DNA of 64,000 nt from Apostichopus japonicus (GCF_037975245.1 NC_092569.1:2273501-2337500), one strand, 5' to 3'. Counted from the first letter of the stretch, positions 34,622 through 49,244 are shown. Made by a program: numbers and translations. Notes: generated by a model from the letters alone, not told the origin.

Positions 34622-36109
34622 TGCACATAGCTGATAGTATTTAAACCTTTCCTGCTCGGGAACATTTCCAAATGATCCAAGTAAGTGGTGGCGCCATTCA
34701 CCAATCCCTATTTCTTTTCATTGAAAAAATACCTATTCAAGCATGTCCTACCCAATGCTATATAAGGCCACTTGAATCAATGGTGCTCTCCTGCCACGCC
34801 CGAAATCATATAAGGGCGCTGCGATATCGGTCCAATTTAGTTCCGCAAAGCTTAGTTATCTCCATGGTCTCTGGCTGCAGATCATGATGGTACCGTGAGT
34901 TGATCACTAATAGAATGTACAAGTTTTAACTTATGATCGAAATATCAGGCCCGCTAACCTTTCGTTTGAAAAACCTCATAATGTTTTTGCTGGGGATGAA
35001 GATATATTTTGCTGGGTTAATCATTGCGCACTGTTTTGAAGTTTGAAAGATCGGCCGTAAATATACTTATTTAAATATATATATATAATGGTCGTGAATC
35101 AAATACTTAACAATTTATCACAGTAGATTGGTATATCACTGGTCAAGTAACTAGACGGACTCGTTCAGCCATACGGAGAGTGAAACATGTGCAAAGCCCA
35201 TGGTCGGAATTCTCTTTCTCGATGCCCTAGGCCGTAGATATTTATTTCGGGTCTCCACCTTACCGTTAGACAACTCAGAAACAAGTTACTTTCGATTGAT
35301 GTATGATTTGCTACGTACACTGTATCTAATAGGAACGTCTAATATTATTATGCAACCACGACACATATCGTTTATGTTAAGTTATTCACTGGAACGATTC
35401 GAATAGATTCACCCCACCTTCCCCTCCCCACCCCCCCCCCCCCACCACCACCTTGTTGACCATGGACTGCGCGGCCATCTGGCCCAATGGAAAGTCAGAC
35501 ACTGGCACAAAGCTTGACATTTTATGAACAAAGTTTAACAAACATAAAAACAGAAATAAATAAACTGACGTGAAATGAAATTCTAAAGGGTTTGTCGGAC
35601 TGTTTCTTACTCTCAGAGAAACAGTTCTCAAATTAAAACTGAAAGTTTCTATAATTTAGGAACAGTTACAATATATTTCACAACTCTAAAGTATCCGGCC
35701 GAAATTTGCAGTGCACAGACGTCTTTCCTGTAAATATTTTCGTACGTAATTTCACTAATTCAATAAAAGACCGATAAATAAAATTTAAAGGCTATATTAT
35801 TCTTCGTAAATCATATAATTATATACATATATAATATATACATATATAAGTCTCATATTTTGTTATTCTTGGACAAACCGCGATGGTAATTATAATTGTT
35901 ATTTGCATGAAAAGTGACGTCATTACGTAGTAAATATAACATATTTACCCACGTATTTAAATTTAGATACAGCGGAGGTCAACTCGCTAGGGTCTCTACA
36001 GTGTAAGCTCCGCGTATATAGGAATGACGCACGCATGTACCGGTCTACGGCGTTGACATAGAAATGTTATCATGCGAAAATCTGTGACGGTGCCGGTGAA
36101 GATGTTTAC
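34622..36109. other. Non-coding stretch with TATA-like sites
   Basis: GCTATATAAGGCCA at about 34,758 and CGTATATAGGAATG at about 36,010 look TATA-like, but no convincing exon follows. A C14 run lies at about 35,430. Confidence 0.4.
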
Positions 36110-36261
36110 ATTTCAAAGTAAATGAAAAATACACAGGCTCCATAGGAGTTACAGTGATTTGGTGAGGATATTCTTTCTCTATCGCTTGGATGATCTTTTT
36201 TGAAGTATTTGCGTTAAAATTGGCAAAACAAGACGGATAAGAGGAAAACAACAGGAAAGAA
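36110..36261 (-). CDS. Orphan candidate exon, not recognised
   Basis: 152 nt between acceptor TTTGTTTTAAG and donor GTAAAC. The peptide has the look of a secreted protein (SSFLLFSSYPSCFANFNANT, then KKIIQAIEKEYPHQITVTPM, then EPVYFSFTLK). There is no in-frame ATG upstream before a stop, and I found no partner exon. Confidence 0.2.
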
Positions 36262-36440
36262 CTTAAAACAAACAAAGAACAATCAAAAATTTAAAAACAA
36301 AAACAAAACAAGTAGCAAAGCAAATTTATGTAAATAAAGTGATTGATATCGTAATCTAAAGATAAACATGTGACGTCATAGCAGGGAAGTTATAGCAGGA
36401 TGTTTACTATAACAGTAATTGTATCGTTTAAATTGTATGG

Positions 36441-36861
36441 TTTTTACACCTCTTTTTCTCTTTACCATTGAATGTGTCAAAAACACTTATCAATTACTAC
36501 GATCCGCCCGAAAACTACGAAATCGCCACAAGAGCTATCATATGAGTTCTAAGGGTAATTCCCATTGAAGGAAAACTGCAATGTTGGGGGGGGGGGTGGG
36601 TGGGGGAGGGGTGTGGAAAGCGCCCAATAATGTCTAAGCGTCTGCAGGGGGTTTTACACTTCTTTTTCTCTTTACCATTAAATGTGTCAAAAACACTTAT
36701 CAATTACTACGATCCGCCCGAAAACTACGAAATCGCCACAAGAGCTATCATATGAGTTCCAAGGGTAATATTCATTGGAAGTAAACTGCCATGTTGGTGG
36801 GGGGGGGGGGTCGTGGAAAGCGCCCAATAATGTCGAAGCGTCTGCAGGGGGGGGGGGGTAA
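36441..36861. repeat. Direct tandem duplication, 210-bp unit
   Basis: TTTTTACACCTCTTTTTCTC at 36441 and TTTTACACTTCTTTTTCTC at 36652. Both units continue through CGATCCGCCCGAAAACTACG and end in G-rich runs and GCGTCTGCAGGGG. Only a few differences. Confidence 0.9.
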
Positions 36862-38126
36862 CGGCGAAAGGCCCTGTTCCAGGAATACCGAGGTCATAAA
36901 AAGACATTCCAAGTATTTAGAATTCAGACATTCCTTTTCCTGACATGTATTATTATGCTTATAATCGGGAACCAGGAATATTGCAACAGCTTCCGGGTGG
37001 GCTATGGGGTCCGCTTGGACCAATCGGGGCATTCTAGTAAAATTGAAATCCTCTTTGAAATGTATTTTTATGGTTTAAATATCAGTAAAGGGGGAAATAT
37101 GTGTCCACAGGACCCTCCCCCCTCCCCCCAACAGAGTTTAGAATACATTCTAGAGAAATGCAATTCCTCTTGCTGACATGTGTTTTTGAGCTGTAAAAAT
37201 CACGACCAGAAACAAGAACTATCTCAAAACTCTGCAGCTTCTGCTCCCCTTACTGGACCACACACGGGCTTTTGAAATATATTGCAGAGAAACCGGTTAT
37301 GCGGTCATATCTTTGACCTGTCAACCTATTATCGAAAAGTTTTAGTTCGCTTACCCCTCTGTTTCTTGGGGGAGGGCGTTTTGTTAGGGGGGGGGGTTGT
37401 TTTATTGCGGACACCTATGAACTCATGGACTGTATAGAGATGTTTATACCGTCTATACGTGCATATATATCGTGAATTAATATCGTGAAGTATCGCTTTC
37501 GTCACTCACATATAATCCATCAGCTCTTACAGTCTGAAGAACGAAACCTATAGATACCGCAACCTCAAATCACAATTTCAAGTTCAAAGTTTAATTTACT
37601 AACATTATCTTCTTTCTGAAGAATTAACTTCCTTCTCCCACCACTGTAAGCTGGAAAAGGAAAACCCACATCTGGTCACTAATAATCAAACTTCTTTTGC
37701 AGCCACTCTCATCGACATTTAAGAAGATAACTTGACCCATCAACAAACATAATGAGAAGTTTATTAGAAAGAGCAAAACTCTAATTAAATAGGGTTTCGG
37801 GTCAGTGACTTACGTATCATGACAAGTCCAATCAGTATGTTAAACGTTTTACAGTACGGAAGGTTGAAAGTAATACAGCACTTCCTTTAACTCTCACTTG
37901 TATTTTGGGAAACGTTTCTATCCACACACACACACACAGACAAATAAAAAAATACCAACCCAAAAACCAGAAGCAAATGTACAACCAAAAATGAAAACAA
38001 GAAGACCTTCACCTGTTAAGTTTGTAACTTGAGTTCCTAAGTTGAGTAGCTTTTTTCTTCTTCGTTGAAGACATTAACCTTTCATGTTAATTTGAGTTTA
38101 AGCATGCGCATCGCAGATCGCTTTTC
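36862..38126. other. Non-coding stretch
   Basis: G-run and C-run rich near 37,120 and 37,380, otherwise AT-rich. No gene seen. Confidence 0.5.
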
Positions 38127-38930
38127 TTAAAACCTGTTATCCTTTATCTACCATCCCGTCTCCTCCTGATGTGGCACAACCTGCTCCATGAGCAAAGCAT
38201 TCTTTATGCCATCAACTCTCTCTCTCTCTTAACATCTGTTATCCTTTATCTACCATCCCCGTCTCCTTCTAATGCGACACAACCTGCTCCATAAGCAAAG
38301 CATTCTTTATGTTCTTTATGCCATCAACTCTCTTTATCTCTCTCTTAACACCTGTTAGACTTAATTATTCATACTCGTCTCCTTCTGATGTGACACAACC
38401 TGCTCAATGAGAGCAAAGCATTCTTTATGCCATCAACTCTCTTTATCTCTCTCTCTTAACACCTGTTATTCTCCATCTACCATCCTCGTCTCTTCCCGAT
38501 GCGACAAAATCTGCTCTACGAGGAAAGCATGAACCTCTCTCTCTTAACATATGTTAGACGTAATCCTTCATACTCTTCTCCTTCTGATGTGACACAACCT
38601 GCTCCATGATCAAAGCATTCTTTAAGCCATCAACTCTCTCTCCACCTCTCTCTCTTAACACCTGTTATTCTTCATCTACCATCCCCGTCTCCTTCTAATG
38701 CGACACAACCTGCTCCATGAGCAAAGCATTCTTTATGCCACCAACTCCACCTCCGCCTCTCTCTCCCCACCTCTCTGCACCTCTCTCTCTTAACACCTGT
38801 TATTCTTCATCTACCATCCTCGTCTCCTCCTGATGCGACAAACTCTGCTTCACGAGGAAAGCATACTTTATGTCATCTCTCTCTTTCTCAACACCTGTTA
38901 GTCTTTATCGTTCATGGTCATCTTCTGCTG
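38127..38930. repeat. Degenerate tandem repeat of about 88-135 bp, eight units
   Basis: Units begin CTTAACACCTGTTA at about 38127, 38229, 38344, 38455, 38543, 38654, 38789 and 38887. They share CATCTACCATCCTCGTCTCC, GCGACACAACCTGCTC and AGCAAAGCATTCTTTATGCC, separated by CTCTCT stretches of varying length. Confidence 0.85.
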
Positions 38931-41900
38931 ATCGTGCTAATTTATCCAAAGTATTCCAAGACAAACTGCAGAAAGGCATCTGCCACTCTCGTCGTTTTCC
39001 TTTGTGCAAATGTGATTAGAGGAATCAATGAAATTCCTGGCAAACAAACCATGGTCAAATTTATAACCGTTATATGCTCTAATCGTACGCATGCGTAGTT
39101 GATTTTACTCTTGATCATGTCGCAAAACTTGTCATTTTGGAGGGCACTTAATAGCAATAACAGACCAGATTTGTATTTCCTCTTAAATTTCGCTCAATCT
39201 TTGCATATTTCTCAGCGAGTCATGAAATAGCACGAATAACAGCCCTCTCCGCCGTGCCAGGCAATCAATTTTTTTTGACATCACTAAAACGTTGCGACTT
39301 CAGTGCAGTTTAGCAGACGGATTTCTCAAAGGGAGTACACGACTAATATCTTCACATGTTACCCTAACGTGCGTGTCGTTCTGTTTGTTGTGTGAAACTC
39401 GGATCAGTGTTATATTTGCACGGTCTATTGGTTTACGTTTGTTCTCAACATTTTACAAGACGGCGAAGTCGTAATGCATCAACTCACTGATCCGGGAAGC
39501 TTATGGTTAGCAGTAATGATATTGTTTGAGGCTTCTGATGTCGATTCTCAACATATGTCAAAGATGACCGCTCTTAAACATTATTACCTATAGACGTGTA
39601 TCGCACTTCACCGCATGGTCGTTGTTAGTATGCAGTTTAACCGTTACTCGAAGTACGTATTGGTGTTTGAGCCAGGTATTAAAAGACGGCAACGCGAGGG
39701 TATTTCCCGGTCTTTAAAGGTAATTATATTTTACCCGTTTTGCTTCATTCTTCCGTTTGCTCTTTGTTACTAGTACAAACATCATTCTTGATCTCATTCT
39801 TGCATGAAATCTGTTTGGCTTCGTGTAGAAGCGTGTTTTTGGTATCACCCAGGTGACCAGATGAGAACAGGAGGGGAAGGGAAGGTGGGGGAGAGTTGAG
39901 GCGATATCTTAGTGAATGCCTTACACTATGATATCACACGAAGAGGTATGATTTGAAATTGATAAATTATATGCACACTCATGTACACATGTGCGTGTGT
40001 GTGTGTGTGTGTGTGGGTTTGTGTGTGTGCATATATGTATTCATGCAGTCTAACAAATGTAATGCTATCAGAGCTCAATGTTACGTAATTGAAGTCTTTG
40101 ACATATTGTTTGTGATGTCAGTCATTATTTCGATACTTAATGGCATTTATCAACCACATGGGAAGCAAACCTACAACGATTTAAAATACGTGAAATATAC
40201 TGGTCTATATATGTAATAAACACTCATATGATGCAGTGGGTGATAAATAGCTCCGATCTTAGATATTCACGGGAAAATTAATGAGTTATCGTATAATGAA
40301 ACATGTGTATATTTCTACAAGTTAACTTTTACAGCACGATGAAGGAAAATATGCAAGTGCATATATATATAAATATGAATCTAATTTGTCACGGTGTATC
40401 ACTATAAATATGATACATATTCCTATATGCATGATAGATTGTATGAATTTACATATTTCCATAAATTAGGCAGAGCACTTTGGTGTTGTACCTTATCCTT
40501 TATACGTATACGGACAATGCATATTCATGATACACGTGTTTAAATCATGAGAGCTTCGTGTGCTATCATTTAGCGGGGATTTCCGGTTAGATAGGCCTAT
40601 ATTACTGATACGTTTCCGACAAGAATAATAACACAGAACAGGACAGTCAACCAAGACCCACCTCGCCTACCTCAAATGTTCACCCAAGTCCATCTAATCC
40701 CTTTGTCTTAACAGGCGCGGATTCAAGGAATTCCCGTTTTTTTAAATTTTACACACACACAAATACAAAAGTAGTTATAAGCGCAACCTGATTATAGACC
40801 GAAATTTACAGTTTAAATATGCATCAGATTGCACCCTATAGCGTCTAAAATGGAAGGAGGAAGGACCCCAATACCCCCCCCCCCCCATACAGGAGTCGGC
40901 TTCATCGACCCCTGGGTCACACCCCTACCTTGAATAATATTGGATCCGTCCCTGTTGAACAATAACATACAAACATGCTCAATTTTGTTTGTAATATGCA
41001 ATAAAGTTACTGAACCTTTGAATGCTGTTTACTAAGGTCAGAACTAACTTACACTGGTCTGTTCAGTGGAAGTGCGAGAGTTTGTCATCTGCGTTATCTA
41101 TGTAAAGATTACTTTAGATTCATCGAATCAACAGAAAAACTCATGGAGAAATCTGTACTACACAAACATCATACTTGCACAGGCTATAACCAAAAACGTT
41201 GAGAATGCGATTTGGTTCTTTCGTGGACCACTTGCAATTTACCGTATACTTAACGTATATCGTTTTGGTGAATTGAAATAATATGCGTGATAAACCGTAA
41301 CATACATTCTACATTCATCACATGAACTGATACAAACCGAAGAGAACGTACCCATTGTAACTACATTACTCTAAACGACTTCAATCAAGTCTAGGTTATA
41401 CATTCAATTATTGATAAAAAAATGCATTATTTATCCTCTCGATGACATACAGACCAATTGTGACATCAGTGTGCGAAGAAGCTCTTAACACTATACAGTG
41501 ATAAGACATTAGCTGTTCATTACCACCGTTCAACATAACTAGTAGCACTGCCTGTAAGAGCTATACTCGACTACTTGAGATGAATAATGAGCATCTGAGG
41601 CAGATATTCCCATCTTTATCGCAGACAACCTGATTATTAGCCAATGAGTCATTTTGTTCCTGTTGTTTATCTAATGTCTTCTTGGCCCTTTATTAGAAGC
41701 GCGAGCGGCTGATATATTGCATTGGGCAAGCTACTAGTAATATCGAATCACTGAACTAATTCCGCGTCCGGAAGAAAGAAAATATGATAACAAAGGGAAA
41801 AATAAACTTACAACGATATTCCGTTCAATCCCAATCTGAAATTGATATTATGAGAAACTGAAACTGTAGAATGAAGAGTTCTAGAAAGCATTCAATTATT

Positions 41901-42531
41901 TGTATAATTATGCAAACAACATAACAAAGATTTATTGCTTTCAGTGCATCTGGAGCTGGCAAACGTATGCTTTGAATGAGTTTGTTAAAAACATAGTTAG
42001 CTTGAGTATTACACAACTATGATACAACCAGCATAGTCATCATTTGCTGTTTGAAATTATTCGTATTATTTTAGTTTCGTGGCATTTGATGGTTTACTGA
42101 CTGACATAAAGATGATATTAGCATACATAAATATGATGTTAACAACTTCAATACATTACCGATTTGTCATTTTCTGCTGTTCATATGATTTTGAGGTTTT
42201 GTCTTTGATCATAACAAATGATTTACAACGAACGAAGGATTAACTTTAATCATTATTTATTCAGAGGTCTTGCAAATAATTCTTACAACTTTATACGTCG
42301 CTTGAAAGAAATGTGTATAGATAAGAAAACCTCTACTGTTGTTATTAAACTATTGTTGAGGTTAATGTCCTTCATAACGGATATATTTATTTGTTTAGAT
42401 CATATGAAATGATAGAACAAGGACATTATGATTAAGGTTCAGTTATTGGTTACGCATGCAGTGCATATTATTAACGTCTGGATGAACCAGAAAAGGTCGA
42501 ATCGGTTAAGTTTAACACTATTACATTACTT
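38931..42531. other. Non-coding stretch
   Basis: A (GT)n patch at about 39,991-40,029 and the possible element at 40,711-40,961. The longer ORFs (for example 39,953-40,216 and 41,066-41,281) lack family or splice support. Confidence 0.5.
40711..40961. mobile_element. Possible further terminal-inverted-repeat element, about 250 bp
   Basis: CAGGCGCGGATTCAA at the left and, inverted, CAGGGACGGATCCAA at the right, with a C12 run inside. The flanking 8 bp do not match well, so the element is old or the call is wrong. Confidence 0.35.
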
Positions 42532-42539
42532 GATGTACT

Positions 42540-42834
42540 CAGTGGCGTAGGAAGGTACTTTTGAGTGGGGGGGGGGGGGTTGAAGACTGATGGCCGGCCT
42601 GGGGGAGGGGTCTAAGGGGATGGGGTGTCCCCCTCCCCTTTGGAATTTTTTTGCATTTCCAGGTGGCCTTAGATGCAATTTGGTGCTTCAAATGAGATTT
42701 TTTTCTCATTTAGAAATGAAAAAGGGGTTTCTGACTTGCGGAGCGGGGGGGGGGGGGCGGAACGATACTTCCGCCCCCCCATATTTTTCACTGGGGGCTG
42801 GCGCCCCCCAGCCCCCCCGGTTCCTACGCCCTTG
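42540..42834. mobile_element. hAT-type non-autonomous element, 295 bp
   Basis: Perfect 8-bp target duplication GATGTACT (42532-42539 and 42835-42842). Inverted ends CAGTGGCGTAGGAA and CAAGGGCGTAGGAA. GC-rich with long G runs, no coding capacity. An 8-bp duplication and CA(G)...GGCGTAGG ends are typical of hAT elements. Confidence 0.85.
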
Positions 42835-42842
42835 GATGTACT

Positions 42843-43930
42843 TCAAATAACCTCCCAGCTTCAATAAAAAAAAGACGAAACATTCAAAATAAATGTTTGG
42901 TCGACTTCAAGATTATAATAGATTAAAATATTTCCACAATGATTTTATTTGAAACGATTTAACCGACTTCTTAGTCGAAAACGTCCGTTGGAAATTTCCC
43001 AGGCAGGGCAAAGGATTTTCATAAATTCTTACCATAGCTTACACAAACTTGCAGGGATCCAGATTACCTTCAAAAACCAATGACAGACATAACGCCAAAA
43101 AAAATTATATATATAATAATAAGTGTAAAGCTCAAAACTATATCCCCTATAATCTTATTTCCAAAAAGTCACAACTCTCTCTTGAAGGGGCGTTTAATAT
43201 GTAGATTCGCTTCAAGTTTATCAAAGAACTCCTTCTGGCAATTTAACCGTAATATTAGTTACGTATTTTCATTTGTAGGAGGTAACTTTGGAAGAATTTC
43301 TACCAAGGCATTGATAGAATTCCGTCGTTTTAGTTCGAATCCCTCAATTATTAGTCAGTTCTCAGTCTTCGTGGTTTTTGCTCATGCATGATGACTAGGT
43401 CACATAACACTCCGTTCTGTATAAAATAAAAATAGCTCCTCCAGTTGATGCCAGTAGAGGTTCATGAGATCTGATTGTGATCATAACAATGCAGTTCATT
43501 AGCTTGACTACTAAAATAGAGCGTAAGCATGATGGCAAAAATGACGATTTATTGTCAATTTTTCGATTGGATTATTGCATATGATTAATTGTACTATGAC
43601 AAATGACAAAATGACAAAAACGAATCCTTAAAAGAACGAGCTAATGAATTGTCAGTTCGTAGGAGTCGTTTTGGCTGTGTTGATTTGATTAAATTTGAGT
43701 AATATTGTATAGGTACATTTGGGGATAACTTTTTTTTTTCTGTAACGCAAATGATATCCATGCCTTCCAACCATTTTCTATATCCTGCTAATATAAACGT
43801 GACATTATTTACAGAAATTCCCAGAAATATGCAGTGCTAGATTTGAGTACTACTTAAAGCTGTCACTCATACATTGTATCCTAACCATTGAGCTCCTCAA
43901 GAGAAATACTTTCCGACGTTTTTTCGAACG
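42843..43930. other. Non-coding stretch
   Basis: AT-rich. A 103-codon ORF at 43,080-43,391 has no recognisable motif and unlikely composition. Confidence 0.5.
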
Positions 43931-44470
<540 letters not shown>

Positions 44471-46516
44471 ACTTACTTTATCGTCTCTCTAGCTCCTATG
44501 CCTTCAATAGACTAAGAAATAGTCGTAAATACTCTACACAAAGAAACGAACAAACTTTATTAGATTTGAATGAATGCAAATAGACAGCAAGTTTCTGGCT
44601 ATTTACCTTACCGATGGTTAATATCGACCGCATCTAATGCTAATTCAATCACAGACGCACAAAGACAGGGGACAAAAACTCCCGATGTACACGTCGGGAA
44701 TAATATGCAAAGACATATAACCAGAAACTTTCCTTGAAATTAAAGAAGAGACACGGATTGTATTTTAACGTAAATCGTTACACTGTAATTTATAGCTTCT
44801 AGCTTTAATACAGAATACGTCATAAAAGTACATAGTAATGGCATGTTCTTTACATAGGATTCGTGAAGGCGTTATACTTACTTCTAATTAGCCTTAGTCT
44901 TCCGTTTGATCCATGAATTCGGAGGCCATAACATGAGATTATCCATAAACGTCGTACCGATGCGACAGACTAGACTCTTAGTTATGAAGACATGTCTATG
45001 GTGAGAGGAAAATGAGAAAACACAGATTAAATCTCCCTCCTTCCCCCCCCCCCTCTTTGGTGGAGCTTAATGAGTTAGTGATGATACTCGATGCTAAACC
45101 AGTGTTAGAAGGCTTACTATACCACAAGAGAAACAAGAGATGAAGTTTCATAGTATAATCCTCCCAAGCACAGTTTAACTATCGTATGATATTGCTTGCT
45201 TAGATAAATAACAGACCAAACGTTTGCTTCCTAGTTAGCCAACAAAATGGCACAATTAAGCGTAGGTAACATACTTATTAGAAGAGGTCACTCCAAACAT
45301 TTGACAAAAAGAAAAGTCAACATTTTTATTTAGTCAATAGGTTAAAAATCCTCCAAAGATAAATACTTCCAAAAGTTACCTATACAGGTGAATATGCATT
45401 AATTACCTATAGTAAGATAGTTTCAAGATTTCATACTACTTACCCTTTAAAAGTACTGAATTACCATGACATAATTTACTGAATTAATTTCATTTTACAT
45501 AAACGTGATATTTCCCGGTAGTATTCTACCATTGCTGCTACTTGTAATAACAAGACAAATTGCGAAAATGGACAACATTTGTATCATATTCTCGAATTTG
45601 CATTTTGTGATATGCAGCAAAGGCTATATTAAACTTAATACTGATTCACATTTCATGTTGGTTTCGGTCTCAAGCATAAAAAATGCATGACAAGCTTCCT
45701 CCATGGAATAGAGAGGAATATTTTTTATGCATGGTATTATGCATGGTATTATTTTGATAACGAGAATAAGAAACTATACATTTCCTTCGTATATATAACA
45801 TTAAGTCTTGATTACTTGATGTAGATTCTGAAGTAGACGCCTCATTTCGGAGTATATCTATACTAAAAGGGCAGCGTTTATAAGCTGGAGCTTTTGCTTT
45901 TAGTTTCCTACGCTTCGTACCATGCAGCTCTTCTTACTTGCAATAGCATTGTAAAACGCAACTGTGTATAGGAAATTTCAAAATTGATTGGTATATACCT
46001 TGCAAACATTCGCGTCGTTCGTATGTTTTCAATTGAGTATGAAATATTAAAAGTAAATCTCATTGGGGAATAAGTTAGTCCCAAGGTGAAATGAAATTCT
46101 ACCTATAACCAGCTGTAAAAGGAAACTGAATATAACTTTTTTCCCTTTCTATCTTGTACGACGTCACCGGTCACACTACAGAGAGAATCGATACTGAGGC
46201 ACAGAAAAGTGCAATGTGATATGTCAAGTATGTAGCTAAACTTCCGTTTACCGTACTACAGTCTTCCATGTTATCAAATCCCTTGATCAGTTGGCCTCAT
46301 GCAATGTGAACGGGGCAAAAGGAGAGGCAGCCAACCTCTGCTATGGAGAAGATATTCACTTCAAGGGGAAAGATTCATAATGAATGAACATAAGATTATC
46401 TTTATTTATTCAACACTTTAACGTTAAGAACTGCTATAGGTATACGCAAGCCAAATTTAGTTCCTGTAAATTATAGCAGCGTTGACTGTACACAACACAA
46501 CACAACACACACAAAC

Positions 46517-46565
<49 letters not shown>

Positions 46566-47850
46566 CAAATGATAAAATGAAAAGAATATCCAACTCAAAT
46601 ATATCATATATTATGTAGTGATTATGCGCCATTCTCTATATTAATTGGGGTTTTTATTAGCTTTCCTCTCAATTTTCTACTTACAGTAACGGCCGCTTTA
46701 GTATAAGAGGATTTACCTCAAGACTAAGTATTCATTTGTTACATGTCACCTCCAGTAATGATAAAGGTTTGTAACCTCAAGTTTCTTAGAGCAATTTGTG
46801 CACTTAAAACGTAATTCATTTCATTTAACTAGGCAAATCCTTTTCACCCCTGGCACTGTAATAAAGAGCTGTTTAAAGTCAAAATAAGAAAAAAAGGGTT
46901 TTTTTTTTATCTCTATCCGATAACCATCTAGATAGAAACTAACTAACAGTTGCTAAAGGATATTTTATTTCGCCGTTATATTTTAAAGTAAAACTGAATT
47001 CATCCGTTGTCGAGCCATAGATAATCAGTCGTAAACTAATGATCTCACTTCCCTTTTTCTTGTTGCATCTATAACAAATCATCTCCTTTTTTCCTTAAGG
47101 GACTCATGGTCATTACGAATTCAACGTATAAAATCGACAGCTTTTAAAGATGTCTACCATTATTGAGCCATCATTTACGACAGATGACATAAAATGAAAG
47201 CAAATTTAAAAAAATACGAATATCTATTGAACCTACATTTCTAGAAAGGGAACGATCTAACGACTTTCAATGATATTCGTTACACAGATATGTGTCATGT
47301 GGGACTTAAGAATTATTGAGGTCACACAAAGTTCAGTACATCAATGAAATATTATAAGTAGTGTGTCAATCATGTAAAATCAAGACAAATGTGATACTTT
47401 CCAGTTTTATTCTAGTTTCTTATTACGGGTTTTATGTCTGTTCTGTTTGGTTAATATACATCAACCATTTTTTCACATTAGTAGTCAAGCTTACTCATTT
47501 ATAGAAGATGTAAGTTTTACATTACAAACAGTGTTTTTTATTATTTTCACTTAACAAAATTGACTAATATCTCATGTCATTACATTATGTATCACTTAAC
47601 AGGCGATGATATATTCGAAGAAGGAGAAGTCGGATTAGGCGTCCTCGAAAAATAGAAAAGAAATATAGAAAAGATAAAAGAAAACCAAGAAAGAGTTGTA
47701 TATGTGAAGTCAACGTTAATCATTAATGATACAAGGTTCAATGTTACTTTATGGATATTTACATGTGGGTACTGTGAGTCAATAATAATGCTGCTCATAT
47801 CTAACACGAATGTTACCTTGAAATGTGGGGTTATATCTTTTGAGTTGACA
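44471..47850. other. Non-coding stretch
   Basis: AT-rich unique sequence with one (TA)n tract. I see no exon or RNA gene. Confidence 0.5.
46518..46557. repeat. (TA)n microsatellite
   Basis: Dinucleotide tract after an ACACAACACA stretch. Confidence 0.9.
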
Positions 47851-47858
47851 GAAGCACA

Positions 47859-48329
47859 GGGGCGTATTCAGGGGGCGCAACAGGCGCGCGCCCCCCTATT
47901 GGCCGTCACCAAAAAAAAAAAGTTTAGCAAAAAAAAAAAAAAAAAAAATTGATGACGACCTTAATGTGAGATGTCGGTGATCGCTCAACCCCCCCTCCCG
48001 TATGCTTTAATTTTTGTTTACCAAAAAAAGGTTCTGGCGAAGTTCGGCGGCATAATAGTTTTAGAAACATAGATGGTAATTGTGTTTGTATTATCACTAT
48101 AAACACTAAGTGACATGCCAGCCATACTAAATTGTGCATTTTTGTCCATATTTACTGGAAATGTTGCTTATTATTAAGGTCGAAAAATGGATCACATATG
48201 GCACCATTTTGCATTTCAGCCCTTCTTCGAAAGCAAAAATTGTCCACCCCTCCCCTTAGACCCATCCCCCAGGACGGCGATCATTCATGCCTGACGCCCC
48301 CCTAGTGGAAAATCCTGGATACGCCCCTG
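47859..48329. mobile_element. hAT-like non-autonomous element, about 470 bp
   Basis: Ends (CA)GGGGCGTATTCAGG and CAGGGGCGTATCCAGG. GAAGCACA occurs on both sides (47851-47858 and 48330-48337). If the element starts at CAGGGG, only GAAGCA is duplicated, so the duplication is 6-8 bp. The right part is related to the 42.5-kb element (CCCCTTAGACCCATCCCCCAG). Confidence 0.7.
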
Positions 48330-48337
48330 GAAGCACA

Positions 48338-49176
48338 ACGTGTAACTTTCAACAATTCTTCATTCGTGTTTGGTTCATGATGGCATTTGCTATGTACAAT
48401 ACTGTCAATTGTATAGTGATAAATGTGTGCTATCTATACATCTTGTGTGCTATCTACTATCTTGTCCGGCATGTTAATTATCTGGTAGTAAGTGTGGTCA
48501 AATTTAATATTTATAAAAATGAAATAAACATATACGATGACGATTGCGCAAGTGTTCAATGTCCACAATTTACACAGCGTCAACAAAAAAATACCAAATA
48601 ATGATTGATTATGCTTATTGGATGTTGTTTATTGAAGTTTCAATTACGCAACATAATATACTTCCTTACAATTATAATTGTGTTACACTATGGTGAAATT
48701 AAGTGATATTTTGATAGCGTAAGTCGGCTACTCAACCAAAGTTTAGTTGACGTTTCCTGCGTAAACAGTTCCCATGATAACATGGTGTATCTAACAGAAC
48801 TGATGTGAACTGATACATTTTGAGACTTTGTTTCAGTACTTCTGTCAAAGGAAGTGTGAGTGACGTCATCGTCATGGCATTTTAACGGCAATGTCTTGGT
48901 TTTCTTTATAACGTACAAGTCATTTTACACGCGTATAAAAGTGAAAAAAAAGAGCAAGATAGTTGCAATAGATGAAGCCATGACCTTACAGTATGTTGCT
49001 ATGTAAAAAACCATTCCACGTTTTTTCTTCACATTTCAAAGATAAAATAAACAACTGAAGTTTGTCATAGTGAAATCACAGTGCCATCATTGGCTTATCA
49101 AAGCCGCAAGCTGACATCCATGATTATGAATTGTCAATTGTCAACAACTCTGTAACTAGACGACATACATTCATCT
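48338..49176. other. Non-coding stretch
   Basis: Several short ORFs without motif support. Confidence 0.5.
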
Positions 49177-49244
49177 TGGAGTGACTCGAACTCGGGACCT
49201 TATGATTGAAAGGCACCGGCGTTAACCACTGAGCTAACACTCCT
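49177..49244 (-). ncRNA. tRNA-like pseudogene or SINE head
   Basis: 68 nt. A 6-bp acceptor pairing GGAGTG/CACTCC, an A-box-like TTAGCTCAGTGGTTA and a B-box-like GAGTTCGAGTC. The anticodon arm GCCTT/AAGGT has an 8-nt loop and the D arm is broken, so it is unlikely to be a working tRNA. The GCCTTTCAATC...AAGGTCCCGAGTTCGA pattern is usual in tRNA-derived SINEs. Confidence 0.5.

Noticed and set aside
49177-49244. Functional tRNA gene
   Set aside because: Only 68 nt, with a broken D arm, an 8-nt anticodon loop and an A-A first acceptor pair. Called a tRNA-like relic instead.
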